From Pseudomonas sp. QS1027 (GTDB lineage: Bacteria; Pseudomonadota; Gammaproteobacteria; Pseudomonadales; Pseudomonadaceae): a DNA stretch of 64,000 nt. Made by a program: the position numbers and the translations under genes. Shown here in pieces: positions 37,645-47,300 of the stretch (position 1 is its first letter; each line of letters begins with the position of its first letter). The notes under the pieces were generated by a model that did no database searches, was not told the DNA's origin, and was given only the letters and a program-made list of their open reading frames with translations. The stretch is taken from positions 1 through 64,000 of the forward strand of contig NZ_PHSU01000014.1 in assembly GCF_002814235.1 (NCBI RefSeq). Direction: 5' to 3'.

Positions 37645-38024
37645 AAGTACGTCGCGGATAGGGAAGAGGTGCTTATTTATAGTGATCCTGTATAAACGCG
37701 GCAACTGTACTTAAGTGCAGGTGGCTGGCGAGGGCAAAGTACTGTTTAATTGTCATCGTGAGACTTTCGCCATCCCGGCTGTTTATCGGTGTTCGGCAGG
37801 TTGTACGATAACTGTGATGCAGGGGGAAATTATAAGATTGTGACCCCGGTCGCCGTGACAGCGCTGACGAGTTGATCTTGGGTTTGAAGAGTCTGGACGC
37901 GAAGTCATCAAGTTGCAACAAAGGCAAGGGTGTTCTCGCGGTTAAATAAGAAAACGGATTTTCCACTCTGGAAAATAAGTCGACTGGAAAATAAATCCAT
38001 TTTGGAATTTTTTGGGGGCTGGTT
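37645..38024. promoter_or_regulatory. AT-rich divergent region between luxI and the LysE-type gene
   Basis: These 380 bases hold the promoters of two divergent genes. On the minus strand a TATAAT box lies at 37829-37834 with no good -35 (CACGGC at 17 bases), as expected for an activator-dependent promoter. Downstream of it a minus-strand 27-codon reading frame (37756 to 37673, starting MTIKQYFALA) ends 28 bases before the luxI ATG; it has no clear ribosome site. On the plus strand the direct repeat CTGGAAAATAA occurs at 37968 and 37984. I found no convincing 20-bp lux box. Confidence 0.5.
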
Positions 38025-38624
38025 ATGTATTACGTTGCAATTGCAATGCTCACGGTATTGCTGGTGCCGGGGCCGACCAATTCGCTGCTGCTGCAGTCGG
38101 GGGTCAGTCGCGGACTGGGCGGTTATTCGCTGAAGTTGATTCTTGCTGAATGGATCGCCTACCTGATCCAGATTACCGCCTGGGGTATATCCATTGATGC
38201 GCTGACGGCCAATTACGGCTGGGTGGTGGTGGCAACGAAGGTCCTGGCGGTGATTTTCCTGTTCTACATCTCCCTGAAACTGTGGTTTTCGGTGCAACTG
38301 GATACGTCAGGGAAGCCCGCTGCCATCTCGGTTTCGGCGCTGTTCCTGGCAACGTTGACCAATCCGAAAGGGCTGTTTTTTGCTTCGTTCGTAGCCCCCG
38401 CCGGAACCTTCATGCACTTGGAAAGTTATCTTTCATTCATGGCGATTTTTTCCCTGGTTATTCTTCCCGTGGGGATTGTCTGGGTAGGACTGGGGGCGGT
38501 CTTTGGGCGCAATCTGCCATCGATAATATCCGGTAATCGGGTCAATAGATTTGTTTCATTAGTCATTGGCTTATTTGCCAGTATGGCGCTGTATAACTTG
38601 GCCTCGAAAGTGATATTTGCGTGA
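38025..38624 (+). CDS. LysE/RhtB-family exporter
   Basis: A 199-residue inner-membrane protein with about six hydrophobic segments. The first segment ends in the family motif PGPTNSLLLQSGVSRGLGGY, and ATLTNPKGLFF around residue 108 is the conserved Asn-Pro-Lys/Gly turn of this family. Members export amino acids, homoserine or homoserine lactone. Its location between a LuxI- and a LuxR-type gene suggests a link with AHL or homoserine-lactone efflux, but this is inference. Start ATG at 38025 has a G-rich stretch (GGGGGC) upstream. Base composition is AT-rich like luxI. Confidence 0.85.
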   Translation: MYYVAIAMLTVLLVPGPTNSLLLQSGVSRGLGGYSLKLILAEWIAYLIQITAWGISIDALTANYGWVVVATKVLAVIFLFYISLKLWFSVQLDTSGKPAAISVSALFLATLTNPKGLFFASFVAPAGTFMHLESYLSFMAIFSLVILPVGIVWVGLGAVFGRNLPSIISGNRVNRFVSLVIGLFASMALYNLASKVIFA

Positions 38625-38698
38625 CGAGGACACGTGAGTCAACCCCACAAGTACGAGACCTGTGTGGCGATGAGAGGGGGCGACTCGAACGTGGAGAA

Positions 38699-39430
38699 TT
38701 AAAAGATATTGTGCCGAATGGCCTTGACCATGGCCTGCTTGACATTGGTGCAACCCATTTTTTCGGTGATTTTCTTGGCGTAGAATTTCACCGTCCTTTC
38801 AGTGATATTCATGATCAGGCCGATTTCCTGATAATTCTTGCCGAGGGCCAGCCAGTGGAGGAATTCAATTTCCCTGGGACTCAGCGAGAGGAGCTCTTCC
38901 TGGCTCACCTCAATCGGTCGATATTGATGGGCAATGGTACCGATGGCCTTGATCAGGAACATGTTCGACTGGACGATACGATCAAAGTCAGGGTCGCCCT
39001 CGACACAAGGCAGGTGCAGGGAGCCAAAGGCACTGCCGGGCTCATGAAGGGGAATGCTGAAGCCTTGATCAATGCCATAGCGCGCGGACTGTTCGAAGAC
39101 TTTGCTGGGCGAATGAGTGCGATCGTTTACCGTCGTCCAGAAGAACGGCCGCGAAGTGATGGCCGCATTGGCCATGACCGGGTCGGACTTGTAGAGCGCC
39201 TGCTTGCGATAGGTCTCAACCCACTCGGCGGGGTAGCTGCTGTGGATCGAGATATCACCGTTATCAACTAAATGTGAATCGAGGTAGACATAGGCAAATC
39301 GTGTTATTTCCAGTTTGTAGAATACCCAGGTCAGGACATCGACATAGGTTTTTGTGCTGGCCCCAGGAATGTTGTTCTCAACTTCTCTAACCAAGTCAAA
39401 CGTATGTTTGATTGTGCGGAGTTTAGGCAT
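38699..39430 (-). CDS. AHL-responsive LuxR-type transcription regulator
   Basis: A 243-residue quorum-sensing regulator. The N-terminal autoinducer-binding domain contains the conserved set Tyr66, Trp70, Tyr74, Asp83, Pro84 and Trp98, plus a Gly in YGIDQGFSIPLH. The C-terminal LuxR helix-turn-helix runs from LSPREIEFLHWLALG through ITERTVKFYAKKITEKMG. Start ATG at 39430 is chosen because GGAG lies ten bases upstream and the length then fits the family; the frame is open to 39616. It is divergent from the mupirocin-like operon that begins near 39846, so it is the natural candidate to activate that operon with the signal from the LuxI-type enzyme at 36883. It plays the role of MupR in the mupirocin system, though I recall mupR and mupI at the other end of that cluster. 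Confidence 0.92.
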   Translation of the reverse strand: MPKLRTIKHTFDLVREVENNIPGASTKTYVDVLTWVFYKLEITRFAYVYLDSHLVDNGDISIHSSYPAEWVETYRKQALYKSDPVMANAAITSRPFFWTTVNDRTHSPSKVFEQSARYGIDQGFSIPLHEPGSAFGSLHLPCVEGDPDFDRIVQSNMFLIKAIGTIAHQYRPIEVSQEELLSLSPREIEFLHWLALGKNYQEIGLIMNITERTVKFYAKKITEKMGCTNVKQAMVKAIRHNIF

Positions 39431-39845
39431 GACAAGCGGGCTCCGGTTGGCTGGATGTGCTCTGTTATATGGATCCAAATGGGGTATGTCTGACTTATAG
39501 CATCGCCCGAAAACCATTTCAATATGTGTCAAATAGAAAACATAATTTGACGCGAAACCGATTAAATCACTTATTTTTGACGCTTTGTGCTTTCGCCGGC
39601 TCGGCCATTCGGTCAAGTTTTCCCGATGATTAAGGGCATATTAAGAGTTCCGGGCTAATCGATCGAGATCGATGCAATGGGCCCGAAATGCTGCGGTCTT
39701 CCTTGAACGGATCCTTGACGGTCATCGATTTTCAGTGCGCTACCGTATTTTCATGGGGCTGTCAATAATGCCCCCTGATAGGGGAAAGCCGCGATTATGC
39801 TGTTGTAAGGTCATGGCAACATTCGTTTCGAACAGAGTGGCCGAC
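39431..39845. promoter_or_regulatory. Divergent promoter and leader region of the polyketide operon
   Basis: This 415-base gap separates the AHL regulator from the first gene of the polyketide operon. It should hold the quorum-controlled promoter. Seen: a perfect palindrome ATCGATCGAGATCGAT at 39658-39673, a TTGACG hexamer near 39715 without a good -10, two TTTGACGC copies near 39547 and 39573, and a pair of overlapping hairpins at 39755-39784. No canonical lux box is evident by eye. Confidence 0.5.
39755..39784 (+). promoter_or_regulatory. Overlapping alternative hairpins in the operon leader
   Basis: GGGGC (39755-39759) can pair with GCCCC (39770-39774), and CCCC (39772-39775) can pair with GGGG (39781-39784). 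The two stems share the C-run and exclude each other. The element lies 60 bases before the first start codon. Function, if any, is unknown. Confidence 0.35.
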
Positions 39846-40259
39846 ATGACCGACCGCACGTGCACGGCAATGCCCTATTTCGAGATTCCCGCGCGCCATC
39901 TCGAGCAGTTCAAGACGTTCTGCGACGCCTTCATCGCGAAGACCGCGCAAGAGCCCAAATGCCTCTACTACGGCTTCAGCTTCAACGGTAGCCAGGCGCA
40001 CTGCCGGGAAACCTATGTCGATGCCCAGGGGTTGCTGGATCACCTGGGCAATATCGCCGAACTCAATCGAGCGGCGTTCCACCTGGCGTCCATCGTACGT
40101 TATGAGGTTCACGGTCCGAGGGAGGAACTCGATAAGCTGCGCGAGCCCCTTGCATTCATGAAGCCGCTGTTCTTCGAGGTGCAACACAGCTATTGCCGGA
40201 CCTTGTCCGTCGACCCGCGCGAGGGCCTCGTCGGGCAAGGAGCCAGCGATGTCCATTGA
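39846..40259 (+). CDS. Small ABM-like (dimeric alpha/beta barrel) protein, possible mupZ
   Basis: A 137-residue protein read as antibiotic-biosynthesis-monooxygenase-like: the opening AMPYFEIPARHLEQFKTFCD and a central stretch ending in HCRETYVDAQGLLDHLG look like the ferredoxin-like ABM fold. Its stop overlaps the mupA start by 11 bases, so it belongs to the same operon. In the mupirocin cluster, as I recall, mupZ lies directly upstream of mupA and encodes an epoxide hydrolase acting with the Rieske oxygenase MupW to form the tetrahydropyran ring; position suggests this gene is its counterpart. Start choice is between 39846 (GAG eight bases upstream) and 39813 (AAGG but too close). The fold call is moderate and the function is inferred from position only. 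Confidence 0.65.
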   Translation: MTDRTCTAMPYFEIPARHLEQFKTFCDAFIAKTAQEPKCLYYGFSFNGSQAHCRETYVDAQGLLDHLGNIAELNRAAFHLASIVRYEVHGPREELDKLREPLAFMKPLFFEVQHSYCRTLSVDPREGLVGQGASDVH

Positions 40260-41358
40260 GCAATTGCTCGGGCTACGGACACCGGCAGCCCGCCAGGACA
40301 GCGCCGGGCCGGCATTCAGCCTGCTGTTTTTTTCCGATGTCCGACAGGACCTCAGTGCCAGCGAGAAATATGCGTTTGCCCGTTCGCTGACTCTGTTTGG
40401 CGACGCCCAGGGTTTCGAGGCGGTCTATTTCCCGGAGCGTCATTTCCATGAGTTCGGGGCCATCTATCCGGACTCCGCCGTGATGGCGGCCTCGCTGGTG
40501 GCGCAGACGCAACGTATCCGCTTCCGCACCGCGGGCATCAGCTTGCCCTTGCATCACCCGGCCCGGGTCGTCGAGACCTGGTCGATGATCGACGTGCTGT
40601 CCGGTGGGCGGGTGGACCTGGGGTTCGGCTCGGGCTGGAACCGGCCGGATTTTCTCTTGGCACCGCAGGCCTACGAGGACCGTCGCGCGCTGATGTGGAC
40701 GCGTATCGAAGAGGTGCGCCGGTTGTGGGCAGGGGAGTCCTTGACGTTCGCCGGGCCGGGCGGCGATCCGGTCACCGTGGCGACTTTCCCGCGGCCACTG
40801 CAGGCCCGGCTGAATGTCTGGATCCTGGTGGCGCAGAGCGATGAGTCCTTCGTGGCGGCGGGCCAGGCCGGCTTCAATGTCTTCACCATGCTCTATGGCA
40901 ATGACTTGCAGGACCTCGGCCACAAGATCGGCTTGTACCGCGAGGCGCGTCGCCAGGCCGGCTTCGATCCGCACACCGGAAGGGTGACGCTGATGCTGCA
41001 CACCCTGATCGGGCCTGATTGCGACTGGGTCAGGGAGGTTGTCGAAGCGCCCTTCAAAGACTATATCCGCAGCTCGCTGGGCGCGCACCTTAAGGCGCGG
41101 GCCGAGCCGGGCGCCGCGCCCCTGGATGCCGGCGAGCAGGAAAACATCCTGCAATACGCCTTCGAACGCTATTTCGAGACCGGCGCCTTGTTTGGAACGG
41201 TCGAGCAGGGCCGCCAGCGGGTCCGCCAGGCGCTGGCGGCGGGGGTCGATGAAATTGCCTGCCTCATGGATTTCGGCGTCGACTATGCCGCGGTCCATGA
41301 TTCGCTGCCCTACCTCGAGCAGTTGGTGTCCTCATTCCGAGCGGAGCACGTGTCTTGA
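40249..41358 (+). CDS. mupA: MupA-like FMN-dependent luciferase-like monooxygenase
   Basis: A 369-residue luciferase-like (LLM) flavin oxygenase of the MupA/Atu3671 group found in PKS and NRPS clusters. Visible landmarks are LLFFSDVRQDLSASEKYAFA near the N-terminus, the conserved YFPERHFHEFG motif, GISLPLHHPARVVETW and SGGRVDLGFGSGWN, typical of the flavin-binding TIM barrel. It uses reduced FMN and oxygen; in mupirocin biosynthesis MupA is proposed to hydroxylate the growing monic-acid chain. It overlaps the upstream gene by 11 bases and the downstream mmpA by four (TTGA), which points to coupled translation. Order and neighbours match the start of the mupirocin operon. Confidence 0.88.
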   Translation: MSIEQLLGLRTPAARQDSAGPAFSLLFFSDVRQDLSASEKYAFARSLTLFGDAQGFEAVYFPERHFHEFGAIYPDSAVMAASLVAQTQRIRFRTAGISLPLHHPARVVETWSMIDVLSGGRVDLGFGSGWNRPDFLLAPQAYEDRRALMWTRIEEVRRLWAGESLTFAGPGGDPVTVATFPRPLQARLNVWILVAQSDESFVAAGQAGFNVFTMLYGNDLQDLGHKIGLYREARRQAGFDPHTGRVTLMLHTLIGPDCDWVREVVEAPFKDYIRSSLGAHLKARAEPGAAPLDAGEQENILQYAFERYFETGALFGTVEQGRQRVRQALAAGVDEIACLMDFGVDYAAVHDSLPYLEQLVSSFRAEHVS

Positions 41359-44300
41359 ATATCGAACGCAAGAAGGCCCGTATCGAAGCGGCCATCCAGG
41401 CAACGCTGCAAGCCGACCCACGCCACGCCACGCCCGCTGTCGCCACGACACTGGAGCCGATAGCAATTATCGGCCTGTCCGGCACCTTCCCCCAGTCGGT
41501 CAGCGCCCAGGCGTTCTGGCAGGCGTTGGACGATGACCGCGGGTTGATCGAAGAGATCCCCTTGAGTCGCTTCGACTACACCTGGCATTACTCGGGGCCG
41601 GAGGTCGAGGAAGGCAGGATGCGCACGCGCTGGGGCGGGTTCATCCCGGCGATCGACCAGTTCGACGCGGGGTTCTTCGGCCTTCCGCCCGAACAGGCTG
41701 TGCTGATGGACCCGCAGCAACGCCTGCTGCTGATGTCGGTACGCCAGACATTCGAAGATGCCGGTTACGCCCACACGGACTGGCAAGGCAGCCGCACCGG
41801 GGTCTTTATCGCCGCCGAGCGCAACGAGTATCACCTGAACCTGTTGCAGGCCGGGGTGGATACCGGTGACGGCCTCGACCAGTCGGACAGTATGCTGGCC
41901 AACCGGATCTCGCATTTCTACGATTTGCGTGGCCCCAGCGAACGGATCGACGCCATGTGCGCCGGCGGTGCCGTGGCCATCCACCATGCGGTTCGCGCCC
42001 TGCGCTGCGGGGAGATCGATGCGGCGGTCGTCGGCGCCTGCAACCTGCTGTTGCGCCCCGATGTGTTTATCAAGCTGTCGCAAAGCCGGCAGATGAGCCC
42101 ACAGGCCACGGTCAGTTCGTTCGGCGCCGACGCGGACGGATTTCTTCGCGCCGAGGGGGTCTGCAGCCTGTTGCTCAAGCCCTTGTCCAGGGCCCGGGCC
42201 GACGGTGACAGCATCTATGCGCTGATCCGCAACAGCGCGATCAATTACAACGGCCGGGGCGGCGCTTCCATCGCCGCGCCCAGTGTGTCCGCGCATTCGC
42301 AACTGGTTCAGGCGTGTTATCGCGGGGCGGCTGTCGATCCTCGGCAACTCGATTACATCGAAGCCCAGGGCATGGGCAATCCGGTCGCCGATATCGCCGA
42401 GTGGGATGCGCTGAACCATGCGCTGCTGCAACTGGGGAGCGAGCAGGGTGTCGAGTTGGCGCAGGGGCAATGCCTGGTCAGTACCCTCAAGCCCATGACC
42501 GGGCATATGCACGCGGCCTCCGCACTGGGGGCGATCTTCAAGATCATCCGCAGCTTGCAGACCGACCGGATCCACAAGGTACTGGACTTTCGCCAGGCCA
42601 ACGAACACCTGCAAACCGCCGGGCAACCCTGTCGGATCGCCGAGCAGACGGTCGCCTGGCCGCCTCGGCAGACGCCGCGCCTGGCGGGTTTGCACGCCTA
42701 TGGCGCGGGCGGCAACAACGCGCACATCCTGATCGAGGAATATCCCCGGCCGGTGCCGGTTGCCCCGGGCACCGCGTCGGACGTATTGATTTTTGCCCTC
42801 AGCGCGCCAACCCCGGCGCTTCTGGCAACCCTCTGCGGGCAGCTGTGGCAACACCTGAGCGACACACCGCAACTGGTGCTGGAGCAGGTCAGCGATACGC
42901 TGAAGTTCGGTCGGGTGAAATATGCCACGGGTCTGGTGATCCAGGCCTGCGATCGCGAGGAACTGCTCGCGGCGTTGTCCGGGCTGCGGGTAGCTCTGCC
43001 TTTGGGTGAAGTCGTCCGCTCTGCCAGTGTCGGGGAGACGTCCGCGTCCCTCCAGCACGAGTGGGCGCGACGCTGGCTGGCCGGCGAACAGCCGGAAGGT
43101 ACGGGTGCGCGCTTGCCTCGGGTGCATTTGCCGACGACGCCTTTCGACACCACCTCATACTGGTTCGATGCCGCTCCCGCCCAGGCGCCTTCACGCCCCG
43201 GCGCCGTGTCCGCGCCATGGCGCGAGGCCCTGTTACGCACGGCGCAAGAGGCCGAGCAGGCGGTGCGCGCGGCCTTGTCCGTGGCCTTGCGCCAGCCCGC
43301 CGAGGCGCTGGACCTGAGCGCGCAGTTCAGCGAGCTGGGGTTCGATTCGATGATGGTTCGCCTGCTGTGCCGGCATCTGCGCGAGCAGGGCGTGGTGGTC
43401 GAGCCCGCCGTGTTGTTCGAGCAGCCGACGCCGGCGCGCCTGGTCGCCTGGTTGATCGGCGCCGGACGCCCCGTGGCCGCTACTCGCGCAGTGCGGGGCA
43501 ACAGCGCCGGCCTCGCTGAACGGCAGGACATCGCGATCATCGGGCTGGCCGGACGTTATCCGAAGTCCCAGGACCTGCAGGCGTTCTGGGATTGCCTGGC
43601 GGCGGGGGTCGACTGTATCGAGACGATTCCCGCAGAGCGCTGGTCCCTGGGAGAGCATTTCGATGCGGACCCGCAACAGGCGGTGGCCAGCGGGAAAAGT
43701 TTCGGCAAGTGGGGCGGTTTCATCGAGGGGCTGAACGAATTCGACCCGATGTTTTTCAACCTGTCCCTGGCCGAAGCCACCTATATGCACCCCAAGGAAC
43801 GGCAGTTCATGCAGTGCGTCTGGCACGCCATGGAGGATGCCGGGTACACGCCGGACCAGCTCGCGCAGGAAAAGGTCGGGGTCTATGTCGGAGTGTCCAA
43901 GGCCGGTCATGACAACTACAAGGATTCGTTCTTTTCCATCGCCAACCGGGTTTCCTATCGATTCGGTTTCAGCGGCCCGAGCCTGCCCATCGATACCGCG
44001 TGCTCGTCGTCGTTGACTGCCGTGCACGAAGCCTGCCTGCACTTGCAGGCCGGCGAGTGCAGTGTGGCGGTGGTGGGTGGGGTCAATGCCTACACCCATC
44101 CTTCGACGTTCGCCGAGTTCGCCCGCCTGGGTGTGCTCTCCGCTGATGGCAAGTCCAGGGCCTTCGGCATCGGCGCCAATGGTTTCGTACCGGGTGAGGG
44201 CGTGGGGGCGTTGCTGCTCAAGCCGCTGGCCCGGGCCCAAGCCGACGGTGACGTGATCCATGGGGTGATCGCCGGCAGTGCGGTGAACCATGGCGGCAAG

Positions 44301-47300
44301 GCCAACGGCTACACCGTGCCGAATCCCGAAGCCCATCGCTCGCTGATTCGCCTGGCCCTGGAGCGCGCCAGGATCAGCGCCGATGACGTCAGCTACGTCG
44401 AGGCCCATGGCACGGGCACGGCGCTGGGGGATCCCATCGAGTTCCGTGGCCTGGTCGAAGCTTTCCGCCAGGACACCGCGCGCCTGGCGTTCTGCCGACT
44501 GGGTTCGGTCAAGACCAATATCGGCCATCTCGAGGCGGCGGCGGGCATCGCCGGGCTGACCAAGATCCTCCTGCAACTGCGCCATGGCCAGATCGCCCCG
44601 TCCTTGCATGCCCAGACCCTGAACCTCGATATCGACCAGGCCACATCACCGTTTTGTGTGCCCCAGCAGCTTGAACCCTGGGAATGTGGTGATGGCGAGC
44701 GGATCGCCTGCCTGTCGTCCTTCGGCGCCGGCGGCAGCAATGCCCATGTGGTCGTCCGCCAGGCCCCGGCGTCGAGCGAGCCGCCACGGCAGGAAAAGGC
44801 CGTCGGCCTGTTCCTGCTGTCCGCCCGCAATGAGGCGTCGCTGAGGCGCCAGGCCGGCGCGATCCGCCAGTATCTCGAGGTTTATCCGCAGTTGTCGTTG
44901 GCGGATATCTGCTACACGCTCCAGGTCGGCCGTGAGTCGATGGAGTGGCGCCTGAGTTATGTGGCCGGCTCGACCGCCGAACTGATCGCCGCCCTGGTTC
45001 GTTATGGCGAAGGGGCGTCGACTCAGGGGCTGCAGGTGGCCGCGGTGAAGAGCAGCGAGCGTATCGCCCTGTTCGGTGACGACGCGTCGGCGCTGGCCTT
45101 GCTTGACACCTGGTATGCGCAAGGTCGCCTGGAACCGCTGGCGCAGCTGTGGCGTGCGGGGGAGGCGATCGACTGGAAACGCCTGGTGCCGCGCGGCAGT
45201 GCCCGGCGCATCAGTCTTCCCGGCTACTGCTTCGACAAGGAATTTATCGAACCGGCACCGATGCTGATGCCAGCACGGGGTCGGCTTGAGGTGGGAGTGT
45301 TGGCGGTGGAACCGGCAGCGCAGCCTTCCGGCATCGGCACGCTGTTGGTTCGCCCACGCTGGCAAGTCTTGCCGGATCGGCCGCGATCTCTCGTCGACGA
45401 CCTGCCGGGCTCGGTGCTGGCCTGCGAGTGGCAGGGCGTCTTGGTGGATGAAGGCTGGCTGCGGGTCCGGAGTGCTTCCGAGTCCCCGGCCGAGCGTTAT
45501 CGCTACTGTGTCGAACGCGTCAGCGAGCACTTGTGCGAACTGATCGTCGAGCCGCGCACGGGCGTCACGCGCTTGCAGGTGGTTGTCAGCGCCGGCACCA
45601 CGCCCTGGCTGGGCGGGCTGCATGGATTGTTGCGTTCGGCGCAGTGGGAGAGCAGCAAGGTGCTGACCCAACTGATCGAGCTCGATCCCGGCTTTACCCG
45701 CGAGCAGGTGCGCCAGGCCATGGCCCAGGCCGCCACCTTGCACCAGCACCCCTGGCTGCGCTTCGATGCACAGGGTTGCCAGGCGCGTGAGTGGACGGAG
45801 GTTGCGTTGTTGTCCGAGCACAGCCCCTGCGCCTGGAAAGAAGCCGGTGTCTATCTTCTCACCGGTGGCCTGGGTGGCCTGGCACAGCTGTTTGCCCGGG
45901 ATATCCTCACGCGGGTCGGGCGCGCCACCCTGGTGCTGGTCGGCCGTTCCGCTCCGGACGCCGCGGCACAGGCACGCTTGCAGGCCCTGCGGCAGTTGGG
46001 CGGCGAGGTGATCTATGAACGACTGGATATCACCGATGCGCCGGCCACCGAACGGCTGGTGGCCCAGATCGAGGCCCGTCATGGCGGCCTGAGCGCGGTG
46101 CTGCATTGTGCCGGTGAGTTGCGCGACACCTTCCTGCGGCACTTGCAGCCGCAGCAGCGCGATGTCGTGCTGGCGAGCAAGGTCGCCGGGACCCTGGCGC
46201 TCGACCAGGCGACGCGGCATTGCCGCCTCGACGGCTTTGTGCTGTTTTCCTCGGCCGCCGCGGCGGTCGGGCATCCCGGCCAGGCCACCTATGCGGCGGC
46301 CAATGGCTTTATGGACGGTTTTGCCGAACAGCGCGAGGCCCAGGTCCGCGCGGGCGAACGCCATGGCCGGACACTCTCGATCGGCTGGGGCCTGTGGCAG
46401 GACGGCGGCATGCAACTGGATGCCCAGGCCCGCGCCTTGCTGGAGCGCGAGTCGGGGATGCAGGCCTTGAGTCGCGAACATGGCCTGGCGGCGTTCCATC
46501 AGTTGATGGCGGGGCAGGGCAATCAGGCGGTGGTGATCGACGGCGATGTGCAGCGCCTGCGCCTGCGTCTGCATCCCCAGGGCGCGCCCGCACCGCTGGA
46601 GCCGGCCGCTTCTGACCTGCGGCAGGAGATCAGGACCCTGGCCGGCCTGGCGCTGGGCATCGCCCCGGCGGAACTGGAAGACGACCAGGATTTCGACGGT
46701 TATGGCCTTGACCCGGTCCGCTTCAATCAACTGATCGAGGCCCTCAATACCGCCCATGGCCTGGAGCTTTCGCCGCTGGCCTATCGACAGGTCCGCACGC
46801 TTGACGAACTGCTGGCCCATGTCCGCGAGCAGGGCGCCGGCCGGCCGCTGAGGCAGGCGCCGGTGACGCTTGGCGAAGGCGATTCGCTGCTTGCCCATGG
46901 CCTGGAGCGGCTCAAGGACATTCTGTCGCGGGCGGTGGGGTGGCCGGTGGCCCGGTTGAACAGCGATGAACCGTTCGAGCGTTATGGGCTCGACTCGATG
47001 ATGGTGATGAAAATGACCGCCGAGCTCGAGGAACTCTTCGGACCGCTGCCCAAGACCCTGTTCTTCGAGTACGCCAGCTTGCGTGAGCTGGGCGGCTACC
47101 TGGCGCGGGCCCATGCCGCGACCTTGCAACGTCTGGCCGGGCAGGCCAGTGCCGCGCAACCGCAACCGCAACCGCAACCGCAACCACAACCACAACCGCT
47201 GCGCGAGTCGGTCGAGGCAGCGGTTGCCGAACCCGTGCCGTCCGCGAGTCCGCTTCCGCCGCCAGCCGCACCGGCCGATGAGCCATTCGAAGTGGCCGTG

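Noticed and set aside
39658..39673. ATCGATCGAGATCGAT palindrome as a regulator operator
   Set aside because: It is perfect but short and of simple composition; nothing ties it to a known regulator, so it is only mentioned in the promoter entry.
39431..39845. Lux box ahead of the polyketide operon
   Set aside because: Expected from mupirocin regulation, but no 20-bp dyad close to the consensus could be found by eye; a motif search is needed to decide.
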